Below are positions 1 through 6,985 of a stretch of 14,775 nucleotides of DNA, in pieces. The position numbers were made by a program, and so were the translations under genes. The stretch lies in the NCBI GenBank assembly GCA_028711675.1, contig JAQTRT010000043.1:1-14775 (forward strand), written 5' to 3'. Each line of letters opens with the position of its first letter. Positions within the stretch are counted from its first letter, which is position 1. Source of the stretch: a bacterium (GTDB lineage Bacteria > Spirochaetota > JAHITG01). Under the pieces are notes generated by a model. The model was not told where the DNA came from. It ran no database searches and saw nothing but the letters and a program-made list of their open reading frames with translations.

Positions 1-647
1 TACCGGACCTCTTTTAAAGGAGTATGGTCAAAACAGTATACCCTGGCTCCGGGGCATGCCAGAAGAATGGGCGAGTGCGAGGCAATGATGAACTGGCCTC
101 GGCCGGCGCGGCTCGTTCGGTCCAGGAGCCGGAGAAGTTCGATCTGTTTTTTCGGGGACAGGGCGGTTTCCGGCTCATCCAGAAGGAAAAGGCCGTCTCT
201 CTGAAAACTGCTCCGGAAATAGGACATAAGGGCCTGGCCGTGCGACTGGGTCAGAAGGGACCTGCCCCCGAAATACTGGAGCATCTCCGGATCGACCGCA
301 GCCCAGTCATCCAGGCTTTGGGAAAAGTATTTGAACAGCTCAGAGGATGTATAATCGCCGGGAACAGGCTTATCTTTCCATTCCACATTCACATAATGGT
401 ACAGCTGGTCCTCGAACGGATTCATTTCGTACCGGCCCCGTTCCTCAGGTTGCCAGATATGGATTCCGCATTTCAAGGCAATGGCCTTTAACAGGGTGGA
501 TTTGCCCGTGCCGTTCTCGCCGATGAAGAACGTGACAGGTGAAGAAAACGGGACAGACCCGGTCTTATTGAAGATGTCCAGATTAAAGGGGTAGTGTTCC
601 CTGGTGGGGTAGTTCTTATGCAGAAGAACGACTTTTTTCAGATGCAT
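1..647 (-). CDS. P-loop ATPase of the ABC/AAA_21 type (COG3910-like), partial
   Basis: Soluble ABC-type ATPase whose C-terminus lies beyond the window; 215 residues are visible without a stop. Walker A is GENGTGKST (residues 43-51). An ABC-like signature is SHGQ (135-138), Walker B is GLFLLDEPE (152-160) with catalytic Glu158, and the switch His191 lies in IIASHSP. The arrangement without transmembrane segments matches predicted ATPases such as COG3910, whose substrate is unknown. The ATG at 647 has a GGAAG ribosome site 8 nt upstream and is the first ATG in this frame after an in-frame TGA. It is the last visible gene of a minus-strand run behind a TPR gene (98 bp gap) and a glycosyltransferase. 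It could be a stand-alone nucleotide-dependent switch or the ATPase half of a transporter or repair-type machine. The class is certain, the role is not. Confidence 0.87.
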   Translation of the reverse strand, partial: MHLKKVVLLHKNYPTREHYPFNLDIFNKTGSVPFSSPVTFFIGENGTGKSTLLKAIALKCGIHIWQPEERGRYEMNPFEDQLYHYVNVEWKDKPVPGDYTSSELFKYFSQSLDDWAAVDPEMLQYFGGRSLLTQSHGQALMSYFRSSFQRDGLFLLDEPETALSPKKQIELLRLLDRTSRAGRGQFIIASHSPILLACPGARVYCFDHTPLKEVR

Positions 648-745
648 AGGAAGGTCTTCCTGTTTGTTTTTATCAGTTGCTTTTTCATCAGCCGGGTCGG
701 CATGACAGGCAGACCGGGATCAGTTCCTTCTTGCCCGGTCGCAGG

Positions 746-1384
746 TCAACGGTCTGCTACAGGCCGGTCAGCGTTTTCCTGCGCCCACTTCAGAAGGAAC
801 TGGAGTTCCTGGTCTTCAGGGTACTTCGCGGCCAGTTCCATCAGTTTATTCAGACCTTTTTTCCGGTCGAATCTTTCCTGGACATAAGCCTGATCTTTCT
901 GAAGCGCTTTCTTGTACCACTGGAAGGCCAGGGTGTAGTTCCGGATGTAAAACTCATTGACAGCCAGATTCACCAGAACACGGGGATAATTACTGTTGAC
1001 GGAGAGGGCTTTCATGTAATATTCCCTGGCTTGGGTATGGAATCCCTGCCTGAAATAGATCACGCCGATATTATTGTAGATATATTCCAGGGACGGGTCT
1101 ATCCGCCTGGCTGTGAAATAGTTCGTCAGGGCCAGGTTAAAATTATTCAGCTTGAACTGAATGAATCCTGTTTTATTGTAATACATGGCTTTTTCTTTTT
1201 TAACCAGGCGGGAAACGTCGATCTGGCTGAGCGTACTCTCCGCGGACCGGTAATCCTCCATCTGGATATAAAAATCACTTTTCGTGAAATAATAATCTTT
1301 GTCCATGGCGCATAAAGGATGGAAAGAGAGAAGGCAGAATAAGAACAGTCCGATCATTATGATTCTGTTTTTTCCCCGGATCAT
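746..1384 (-). CDS. Exported tetratricopeptide-repeat protein
   Basis: A 212-residue protein with an N-terminal signal peptide (basic RGKNR, then the hydrophobic run IIMIGLFLFCLL, likely cleavage after LCA near residue 26), so it is probably periplasmic or membrane-tethered. The rest is TPR-like helical repeats. Clear units are around residues 40-70 and 70-105, where the pattern NNIGVIYFRQG and YYMKALSVN is typical, and around 105-140, with a further partial repeat after that. TPR arrays hold protein partners; no catalytic domain is present. The start at 1384 is preceded by TTAGGAC, giving a very short spacing; a second in-frame ATG at 1357 would still leave a signal sequence, so the exact start is open. 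It lies 49 bp downstream of the glycosyltransferase gene and 98 bp before the ATPase on the same strand, suggesting co-transcription. Confidence 0.8.
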   Translation of the reverse strand: MIRGKNRIIMIGLFLFCLLSFHPLCAMDKDYYFTKSDFYIQMEDYRSAESTLSQIDVSRLVKKEKAMYYNKTGFIQFKLNNFNLALTNYFTARRIDPSLEYIYNNIGVIYFRQGFHTQAREYYMKALSVNSNYPRVLVNLAVNEFYIRNYTLAFQWYKKALQKDQAYVQERFDRKKGLNKLMELAAKYPEDQELQFLLKWAQENADRPVADR

Positions 1385-1433
1385 GTCCTAATAATAATGA
1401 ATGGGATTAAAGAATCAAGGATTTTTTTGCACC

Positions 1434-2780
1434 TTATTGCTTTAAAGGCGAGCTATCGGGTTTGAATTTACCTGTGAGCACGAGCTTTTCGATCTTATAA
1501 GTACCGAGTTTCCTGGCCTTCAGAAAACCGTCCCAGGCTGATTCAGCCAGGCGGCCTTTGGCCCGCAAGTCGAAGAGCCATTCATTGGTGTATTCCACCG
1601 GTCCGGCTGCTTCAAGCCCGGCATGGATTTCCTGGAGCCATTTTTTATTCAGTTCCTCGTGCACTCCGATGGGCGGGGCGATCAGGATCGGGATACCGGG
1701 TCCGCAGTAAAAGGACATTTCGCTGGGTTTGGTCCAGAGCACGTCCGTGGTGTGGAGTGCCTGGTTGAACTGGTCGAAATATTTGTAGATATCCGTATTA
1801 TGGATGATCTTCAGTTCATTGTTGAAATGGGGGATGATTTTCAGTTCATGGATATAATTGATGAAATCATTATACACATCGAGCAGTATCCCGAGGGCCA
1901 GGTTGATCCTGATCTTTTTCTGGATCAGTTTGTCCTTCAAGCTCCGCAGGATCTGTTTGGCCAGTTCGGTCTGGGCTCCGGCGCCGCCTACGGCAAAGGT
2001 CAGGGTGAAGATATCATCCTTGGGGACCGGTATCTCCTTCTTGCCCAGGAGCTTCAGTATGGAATTCTTGTGAAAGGAGAAGAACTTGTGTTCCGGGTCC
2101 AGGCGAACCAGCCGGGAGAACAGGTCGTTCTTTAAAATCTCCATATTTTTTTCAGAACCGATGTTCTCCTTGGGCAACGGGAACCCGGTCATATAAATGT
2201 CCTTTTCCGGTACGCCGTAAGCCATCAGCCTTTCCTTGGCGGACGTGCAGGGTGTCAGGTATTTGATCCGGCTTTTCTCCGGTTTGTCCGGTACCCAGAC
2301 CCGGTTGATGTCCGTGTCGGTGACAACAAGGTAGTTCTCCTTTATTTCCGGTTTTAATTTATCAATGGCAATAGCTGTGGCAAAATAAGTATTGACAACA
2401 GGCATTTTCTTGGAGGCAATGCGGTTGATAATAGTGGAGCATAATCCTTTCCGGACCACCATGTTGTTCAGATACAGCACAGCCCAGTTGGGTTTGGAGA
2501 GGTTCCGCTTGGGATAATAAGGAAGTATATTCTCCAGTGTGTTCAGGAAACCGAACAGGAATTTCCCGATAAGAGGGATCTTTTCCGCCTTGGAAATGAA
2601 ATAATACATGTAAAGGAGCCTTTTCCAGGTCTTGAATTCCTCGGGAGTGCTGGTATGCTGACGGCCGGCAATGATGATGTCTTCGTATGCCAGGTCTCTG
2701 AGGGGATAAGCGGCTCTCATGTGCCCCAGGCCCATGATGACCGAAATGACCCACGCGTGTCTGTTGTTTTTGTTCTTCAT
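1434..2780 (-). CDS. GT28/MGDG-synthase-like glycosyltransferase
   Basis: A 448-residue protein with the GT-B layout of glycosyltransferase family 28 (MurG, monogalactosyldiacylglycerol synthase). The N-terminal domain begins with VISVIMGLGHMRAA: the G-x-G-H motif (residues 17-20) is the acceptor/phosphate loop of this fold. The second domain opens with FAVGGAGAQ (262-270). A donor-binding stretch TKPSEMSFYCGPGIPILIAPP (350-370) is split around the K-P-S-E motif, where the family usually has a Gly/Thr-rich loop followed by Glu. No transmembrane helix is seen; peripheral membrane association is typical. It probably moves a sugar onto a lipid or cell-envelope acceptor, but donor and acceptor cannot be read from the sequence. 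No Shine-Dalgarno is visible before the ATG, and a GATAAT box ends 10 bp upstream of it. It heads a minus-strand run with the TPR and ATPase genes. Confidence 0.68.
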   Translation of the reverse strand: MKNKNNRHAWVISVIMGLGHMRAAYPLRDLAYEDIIIAGRQHTSTPEEFKTWKRLLYMYYFISKAEKIPLIGKFLFGFLNTLENILPYYPKRNLSKPNWAVLYLNNMVVRKGLCSTIINRIASKKMPVVNTYFATAIAIDKLKPEIKENYLVVTDTDINRVWVPDKPEKSRIKYLTPCTSAKERLMAYGVPEKDIYMTGFPLPKENIGSEKNMEILKNDLFSRLVRLDPEHKFFSFHKNSILKLLGKKEIPVPKDDIFTLTFAVGGAGAQTELAKQILRSLKDKLIQKKIRINLALGILLDVYNDFINYIHELKIIPHFNNELKIIHNTDIYKYFDQFNQALHTTDVLWTKPSEMSFYCGPGIPILIAPPIGVHEELNKKWLQEIHAGLEAAGPVEYTNEWLFDLRAKGRLAESAWDGFLKARKLGTYKIEKLVLTGKFKPDSSPLKQ

Positions 2781-2946
2781 GTTAGTTGAATTATCGTATT
2801 TTTTAACTTTTTCTGAAATTCCATTTCTTCCTGAAAAACAGGCTTGGCTGTGTAAAATATCCCTTAAAGATATTGTTTTATTTTTTTTTTCAAGGGAAAT
2901 TTTTATTGCAGCAACGTATTTATAGATCCATTGGTTATAGATGTAA

Positions 2947-2993
2947 CGGCAGGTTTGTAGCGACAGGTCTTTAGACCTGTCGTCTGCCTGCCG
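2947..2993 (+). repeat. REP-like hairpin 1 with GTAG foot and outer stem
   Basis: A GTAG tetranucleotide (2957-2960) is followed by a perfect 22-bp palindrome (2961-2982): a 9-bp stem closing a TTTA loop. An additional outer inverted repeat, CGGCAGG (2947-2953) with CCTGCCG (2987-2993), encloses it. GTAG plus hairpin is the form recognised by REP-associated tyrosine transposases (RAYT/TnpA-REP). No such transposase is in the window, so the assignment rests on form and on the related copies nearby. Confidence 0.72.
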
Positions 2994-3004
2994 GTTAGGT
3001 TAAT

Positions 3005-3030
3005 CACCGCACTTAAAGGTACGGTGCTAC
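3005..3030 (-). repeat. REP-like hairpin 2, inverted relative to copy 1
   Basis: Read on the minus strand it is GTAG (3030-3027) followed by a 22-bp imperfect palindrome (3026-3005) whose central CTTTA sits in the same register as in copy 1. The stem bases differ but still pair, with only one G.T wobble and a C-A mismatch next to the loop. Copies 1 and 2 face each other, as in bacterial interspersed mosaic elements. Confidence 0.65.
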
Positions 3031-3088
3031 GGGATGCGGAAATGGATGGAAATGGCCGTATTTCAATAATAATTACTTTATATCTTGA

Positions 3089-3108
3089 TGTCTTTGCGGC
3101 AAGGATTA
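3089..3108 (+). repeat. Degenerate half copy of the 14479-14550 palindromic repeat
   Basis: The stretch TGTCTTTGCGGCAAGGATTA matches the right arm of the palindrome at 14534-14552 apart from one substitution and one inserted A. It is probably a decayed relic of the same dispersed element; alone it would not be called. Confidence 0.4.
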
Positions 3109-3152
3109 TATCCGTTTAAGTAATTCCAGATATATTTTTATCCTAAAAAAAT

Positions 3153-3182
3153 TTGACATGATTGTATAAAAGATTATATTAT
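3153..3182 (+). promoter_or_regulatory. Sigma-70-type promoter of the tRNA genes
   Basis: A consensus -35 TTGACA (3153-3158) is followed by a -10 of TATATT (3175-3180, 16-bp spacing) or TATTAT (3177-3182, 18-bp spacing). The tRNA-Thr gene begins about 15 bp further on. It is likely the promoter for both tRNAs and, since no terminator is evident, perhaps for the genes beyond. Confidence 0.7.
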
Positions 3183-3196
3183 AAGCCAATTTCAAT

Positions 3197-3268
3197 GCTG
3201 GTGTAGCTCAGTGGTAGAGCAGCGGTTTTGTAAACCGCTGGCCGGGGGTTCAAGTCCCTCCACCAGCT
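3197..3268 (+). tRNA. tRNA-Thr (anticodon UGU)
   Basis: A 72-nt cloverleaf. The acceptor GCTGGTG pairs with CACCAGC (3261-3267), with discriminator U at 3268. The D arm has GCTC/GAGC, the anticodon stem is GCGGT/ACCGC around the loop TTTGTAA, and the T arm contains TTCAAGT. Anticodon TGT reads ACA and related Thr codons. The 3' CCA is not encoded, so the host must add it. The wobble base is U34 in a four-codon box, the class of tRNA that the TrhP route (5-hydroxyuridine) modifies in other bacteria; a TrhP-like gene lies 0.6 kb downstream. Confidence 0.95.
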
Positions 3269-3282
3269 ATATCAATGAAAAT

Positions 3283-3308
3283 AAAGCGACATGCCTTGAG
3301 GCATGTGA
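3283..3308 (+). repeat. REP-like hairpin 3 between the two tRNAs
   Basis: ACATGCC (3289-3295), loop TTGA, GGCATGT (3300-3306) form a perfect 7-bp stem in the 51-bp spacer between the tRNAs. Over 26 positions it aligns without gaps to copies 1 and 2: AGC at positions 3-5 and CTT(T/G)A at 13-17 are kept, while stem bases change in pairs. The foot is AAAG rather than GTAG and the outermost pairs are lost, so it looks diverged. In the transcript it could also guide processing between the tRNAs. Confidence 0.5.
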
Positions 3309-3319
3309 ACAGATAAAAA

Positions 3320-3403
3320 GGGCAGGTGGCAGAGTGGTCAATTGCAACGGGCTGTAAACCCGTCGACCGATGGTCTGCGGTGGTTCAAATCCATCCCTGC
3401 CCA
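3320..3403 (+). tRNA. tRNA-Tyr (anticodon GUA)
   Basis: An 84-nt class II tRNA. The acceptor GGGCAGG pairs with CCTGCCC (3396-3402), with discriminator A at 3403. The anticodon stem ACGGG/CCCGT closes the loop CTGTAAA, giving anticodon GTA. The long variable arm contains the stem GACC/GGTC, as in bacterial tRNA-Tyr. CCA is not encoded. It lies 51 bp after tRNA-Thr, the same neighbour pair as in many bacterial Thr-Tyr tRNA clusters. Confidence 0.95.
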
Positions 3404-3409
3404 CATACG

Positions 3410-3550
3410 ATCTCAGCCGCGGAAGAAGAGGGGAATAAACTGCTTTTTCTGTTGAGTTCCAGATTATCAGGGGGCTATCAGCCTTTTCCGTTCATCGCCC
3501 GGCTCAATGAAGCCTTACAGTAGCTTTTGATGGGATCCTGTGGCTGAGAT
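3410..3550 (+). other. Possible structured leader before the PUR/U32/mnmG operon
   Basis: ATCTCAGCCGCGG (3410-3422) pairs with 3538-3550 over 13 bp with two G.U wobbles. Inside are two short hairpins built from GGCT/AGCC arms (3473-3483 and 3501-3514). The 3' side of the outer stem ends 7 nt before the ribosome site of the PUR gene. No known riboswitch or T-box motif was recognised, and the loop holds no convincing small ORF. Pairing is visible, but a functional RNA is inference. Confidence 0.3.
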
Positions 3551-3571
3551 TCAAGCGGGGAGAACACACAT

Positions 3572-3814
3572 ATGGAAGAGAAAGACATTTTCAGTCAAAA
3601 ACTGATTGTCGAACAGAAAAAGATCTTCTTTGACCTGAAGAGCACGCCGAAGGGGGATTACCTGAAGATCACGGAGAAGAGGAACAATATCCGGAATACG
3701 ATCAAGATCCCGGCGCAGGGCCTTGTGGAATTCCGGGAAACCATAACCAAGGTTATCGGTTTCATGGAAACCTACAATAAAGAACGTGATCCGAACATTA
3801 CCACTGGTCCCTGA
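3572..3814 (+). CDS. PUR-domain nucleic-acid-binding protein (DUF3276/BpuR-like)
   Basis: A small 80-residue protein. Residues about 18-68 carry a single PUR repeat: a beta strand with IFFDLKSTPKGDYLKITEKR, then RNTIKIPAQGLVEFRETITK, typical of the strand-strand-helix unit of bacterial Pur-alpha-like proteins. Such proteins (Borrelia BpuR is the studied example) bind single-stranded DNA and RNA, usually as dimers made of one repeat per chain. The ATG at 3572 follows GGGGAG with a 9-nt spacer. The gene ends 12 bp before the U32 gene and sits 168 bp after tRNA-Tyr, so it probably heads an operon for tRNA modification enzymes. A role in binding RNA or in regulating this operon is a guess from position. 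It is shorter than BpuR. Confidence 0.78.
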   Translation: MEEKDIFSQKLIVEQKKIFFDLKSTPKGDYLKITEKRNNIRNTIKIPAQGLVEFRETITKVIGFMETYNKERDPNITTGP

Positions 3815-3826
3815 GAAGAAATAATC

Positions 3827-5023
3827 ATGCCGGAATTGCTTGCGCCAGCTGGAAACCTTGAGAAACTGAGATTTGCTTTTGCTTACGGAGCTGACGGAGC
3901 GTACCTGGCTGGCAGAGACTATAGTCTCAGAGCTCAAGCTGATAATTTTACCTTTCCCGAATTGAAGGAAGCAGCCCGGATCGCCGCTTGCCTGAACAAG
4001 AAGCTTTATTTCGCCTTGAATATTTTTTTCCGAAACAAGGATTTATCCAGGCTGGGCGTTTATCTTGAACGCCTTCTAAAAATAAATATCAGGAACATCA
4101 TTGTGTCAGACCTGGGCTGCCTTTTCTTCGTTCAAAAGAATTTTAAAGACACTTTTCATATTTCATTGAGCACACAGGCTAATGTTACTAATTCATATGC
4201 CGCCCGGTCCCTGCAGGAGCTGGGAGTACGGCGTATCATTCTGGCCAGGGAACTGGGCTTCGGTGATATCCGGGAGATCAGAAAACAAACAAACCTGGAG
4301 CTGGAAACCTTCATCCACGGGGCCATGTGCGTTTCATACTCGGGACGCTGCCTTTTAAGCGAGTATTTCAACAGCCGGAGCGCGAACCGGGGTGACTGCA
4401 GCCATCCCTGCCGCTGGGAATATGAGCTCATTGAATTATCGCGTAAAGGGGAGAGACTTGGTATCGAAGAGGACAGGCACGGGACCTATCTTTTTTCCTC
4501 CAAGGACCTGATGACCTTGAATATCCTGGACAGGCTCATCAAGACAGGTGTTGACGCGTTCAAGATCGAAGGCCGGATGAAGAGCCTGTATTATGTGGCT
4601 AATGTGACAAGGGTTTACAGGAAAGCCATGGACTTGATTTTAAATAAGAAACCTGTACATTTAACCAGGCTCATGGAAGAGCTTGATTCAGTGAGCCACA
4701 GGCCGTATTTCAACGGTTTTTATCTGAAGCAGAAGGGTTCTATCGATCATCAAAGGGCTTTGGTACGGAAGTATGCTTTTATCGGAACGGTCCGGGCCAG
4801 GGTGAAAGAAGACCTGTATGAGATCAGCTTGAAAGAAACCCTTCACCGGGATGATTCCATAGAGATGATCAATCCTGGTTTTAAGGATGCAGATCATATC
4901 CGGTTTAAGCTGTTTGATAAATATATGCGGCCTGTGGACCGCGGCGTCATTACGGATAAATTTTATATCCAGCTGGATTTCCCGGCGGATGAATTTTCCA
5001 TCATTCGTAAAAAGATAAAATGA
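3827..5023 (+). CDS. trhP: U32 family protein, probable tRNA uridine-34 5-hydroxylation protein TrhP
   Basis: A 398-residue member of the family historically called peptidase U32. It starts with ELLAPAGN, the usual N-terminal motif, and carries the signature around ETFIHGAMC (160-168). The four cysteines C168, C175, C191 and C195 match the C-x6-C-x15-C-x3-C set that holds an iron-sulfur cluster in this family. The C-terminal part (about 290-398) resembles the U32 accessory domain. In E. coli TrhP (YegQ) and B. subtilis TrhP1/TrhP2 make 5-hydroxyuridine at tRNA position 34 with prephenate; the related RlhA hydroxylates 23S rRNA. Length and full domain set favour TrhP over the UbiU/UbiV branch, but the exact target is inferred. 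Its stop overlaps the first ATG of mnmG (ATGA), so translation is probably coupled. Confidence 0.78.
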   Translation: MPELLAPAGNLEKLRFAFAYGADGAYLAGRDYSLRAQADNFTFPELKEAARIAACLNKKLYFALNIFFRNKDLSRLGVYLERLLKINIRNIIVSDLGCLFFVQKNFKDTFHISLSTQANVTNSYAARSLQELGVRRIILARELGFGDIREIRKQTNLELETFIHGAMCVSYSGRCLLSEYFNSRSANRGDCSHPCRWEYELIELSRKGERLGIEEDRHGTYLFSSKDLMTLNILDRLIKTGVDAFKIEGRMKSLYYVANVTRVYRKAMDLILNKKPVHLTRLMEELDSVSHRPYFNGFYLKQKGSIDHQRALVRKYAFIGTVRARVKEDLYEISLKETLHRDDSIEMINPGFKDADHIRFKLFDKYMRPVDRGVITDKFYIQLDFPADEFSIIRKKIK

Positions 5024-6918
5024 CCATGAAAAACATTTATACTTATCCGGAAAAATACGATGTGATCGTTGTAGGAGCCGGCCATGCCGGCTGTGAGGCT
5101 GCTCTGGCTTCCGGCCGTATGGGGATGAAAACTCTGCTCATCACCATCAGCCTCGACAGCATTGCGCAGATGTCCTGTAATCCCGCCATCGGCGGGATCG
5201 CCAAGGGGCATGTGGTGCGCGAGATCGATGCCCTGGGCGGGGAAATGGCCAGGGTGATCGACAGAACGGGTATTCAGTTCAGGATGCTGAATACCAAGAA
5301 AGGACCTGCCGTGCAGGCTCCCCGGGCCCAGGCCGATAAAAAAGCTTATCAGCTGGAGATGAAGTTTATCCTGGAGAAAGAGAAGAACCTGAGCATCCGG
5401 CAGGATACAGTGGATGAGCTTGTCATTGCGGACAGGGTCCTAAAAGGCGTTATAACCAAGCGCGGGATACGGTATTATGCCAAGGCCGTTATCCTGACCA
5501 CCGGCACATTCCTGCGGGGATTGATCCATATCGGTCTTTATACATACCGGGCCGGGCGCGCGGAGGAATTTTCTGCTGACAATCTCTCGGCATCCTTGAA
5601 AAAAGCCGGCTTGAAACTGGGCAGGATGAAGACCGGCACGCCAGCCCGTATCAGCCGAAAGAGCATTGATTTTTCAAAGACCCGGGAACAGAAGGGGGAT
5701 CAGGAGCCTGTACCGTTCTCTTTTTCCACAGAAAAGATCACCCGGGAACAGGTGAGCTGTTACATCACGTACACCGGTGAAAAGACCCACCGGCTCATCC
5801 GGAAGAACCTGGACCGTTCGCCTCTGTACGGTCCTGTCAAACTGATTGAAGGCATCGGGCCGCGGTATTGTCCTTCCATTGAAGATAAAGTGATGAAATT
5901 TCCGCACCACAAGCAGCATCAGATTTTCCTTGAGCCCGAAGGTTACCATACAGAAGAATTCTATGTGAATGGTTTTTCCACGTCCCTGCCGGAGGATGTG
6001 CAGTATGCCATGTACCGGACCGTTCCGGGACTTGAGAAGGCGGAGATCCTGCGGCCGGCTTACGCCATTGAATATGATTTTGTCTATCCCACGCAGTTGA
6101 AGAACACATTGGAGACCAAGAAGATCAGGAACCTTTTCCTGGCAGGCCAGATTAACGGGACCTCAGGTTATGAGGAGGCGGCAGGTCAGGGGATCATGGC
6201 CGGGATCAACGCGGCTCTGGCCGTGAAGAAGGAAGAGCCATTCATCCTCTCCCGGTCTGAATCCTATATCGGCGTTATGATCGATGATCTGGTTACCAAG
6301 GGAGTCGACGAGCCTTACCGGCTTTTCACATCCCGGGCAGAATACCGGCTCCTGCTCCGGATCGACAACGCGGACCAGCGTCTGATGCCGTACGGCCGCC
6401 GGTTCGGCCTGGTTGTCCTGTCCGTATACCGGAAGATGCTGGATAAATACAGGTTCATTTCCAACAGGATCGCCGGATACAAGGAGAGGACCATCCCGGT
6501 CAGGGAGTTCAATTCATCGCAGACAGCTGTAAAAAGGAAGTTCAAATTAAACACCGGAGTTAAATTATATCATTTGTTCAAACGGCCGGAGCTGGAAATG
6601 GAGGATATGGAACAATGGGATTCGGAATTAAAAAAGAGGAGTTTTGACGAAAAAACAGCGCTTTATACCAGTATTAAATATGAGGGTTATATAAAACGGG
6701 AATTGGAAGATATAAAGAAAACCGATAAAATGGAGATGATACGGATCCCGGATGATTTTGATTATGATTCCGCTGCGGGATTATCCAATGAATCCAGGTC
6801 CAGACTAAAAGAGATCAAGCCCGCCACTTTCGGCCAGGCCAGCCGGATCAAAGGCCTCAGGCCTTCTGATCTTGCACTGATGATGGTATATCTGAGAAAA
6901 TATTATAAAAAAAATTGA
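5020..6918 (+). CDS. mnmG: tRNA uridine-5-carboxymethylaminomethyl(34) synthesis enzyme MnmG (GidA)
   Basis: A 632-residue FAD protein, essentially the usual family length. Together with the GTPase MnmE (not in this window) it installs the cmnm5 group on U34 of tRNAs reading two-codon boxes, using FAD/NADH and a folate donor. Visible landmarks are the dinucleotide-binding GAGHAGCEAA (about 19-28), MSCNPAIGGIAKGH, RMLNTKKGPAVQAPRAQAD, the TGTFLRGLIHIG strand, and FLAGQINGTSGYEEAAGQG in the second FAD-contact region, followed by the helical C-terminal domain for MnmE/tRNA binding. The ATG at 5020 overlaps the U32 stop codon; a second ATG at 5026 is equally possible, and neither has a clear Shine-Dalgarno, in keeping with coupled translation. 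No terminator hairpin follows it. Confidence 0.97.
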   Translation: MTMKNIYTYPEKYDVIVVGAGHAGCEAALASGRMGMKTLLITISLDSIAQMSCNPAIGGIAKGHVVREIDALGGEMARVIDRTGIQFRMLNTKKGPAVQAPRAQADKKAYQLEMKFILEKEKNLSIRQDTVDELVIADRVLKGVITKRGIRYYAKAVILTTGTFLRGLIHIGLYTYRAGRAEEFSADNLSASLKKAGLKLGRMKTGTPARISRKSIDFSKTREQKGDQEPVPFSFSTEKITREQVSCYITYTGEKTHRLIRKNLDRSPLYGPVKLIEGIGPRYCPSIEDKVMKFPHHKQHQIFLEPEGYHTEEFYVNGFSTSLPEDVQYAMYRTVPGLEKAEILRPAYAIEYDFVYPTQLKNTLETKKIRNLFLAGQINGTSGYEEAAGQGIMAGINAALAVKKEEPFILSRSESYIGVMIDDLVTKGVDEPYRLFTSRAEYRLLLRIDNADQRLMPYGRRFGLVVLSVYRKMLDKYRFISNRIAGYKERTIPVREFNSSQTAVKRKFKLNTGVKLYHLFKRPELEMEDMEQWDSELKKRSFDEKTALYTSIKYEGYIKRELEDIKKTDKMEMIRIPDDFDYDSAAGLSNESRSRLKEIKPATFGQASRIKGLRPSDLALMMVYLRKYYKKN

Positions 6919-6985
6919 AATCAGAATTGAATATGTTAAATTATCAATAAATATTGGGAGTAAAAATTTCTGGAGGTAATGTATA

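Larger units (their letters stand above)
2781..3152. other. Repeat-bearing intergenic region without genes
   Basis: This stretch separates the minus-strand operon from the plus-strand tRNA genes. It holds no credible ORF. Contents: an AT-rich divergent upstream region for the glycosyltransferase; a weak hairpin (2856-2861 with 2869-2874) followed by a T-rich run to about 2890, which has no plus-strand gene in front of it to terminate; a pair of inverted REP-like hairpins (2947-3030); and a degenerate half copy (about 3089-3108) of the repeat found again at 14534-14552. Confidence 0.7.

Noticed and set aside
638..688. Minus-strand 16-codon ORF starting MKKQ upstream of the ATPase, a possible leader peptide
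   Set aside because: It overlaps the ATPase start out of frame, has no ribosome site and no regulatory codon run; chance is the simpler explanation.
677..1315. 212-codon plus-strand ORF
   Set aside because: It lies antisense to the TPR gene, has no family resemblance, no ribosome site and a shadow-like composition; the minus-strand reading has a signal peptide and TPR repeats.
2856..2890. Weak hairpin with a long T-run resembling a plus-strand terminator
   Set aside because: No plus-strand gene precedes it, and the stem is only A/T-rich; it is more likely an AT-rich upstream region of the divergent genes.
3326..3523. 65-codon plus-strand ORF starting inside tRNA-Tyr
   Set aside because: It overlaps the tRNA for most of its first third and has no ribosome site or family match.
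3827..5023. Reading the U32 protein as a collagenase-like peptidase
   Set aside because: The peptidase name is historical; the four-cysteine cluster and studied relatives point to RNA hydroxylation, and the gene is coupled to mnmG.
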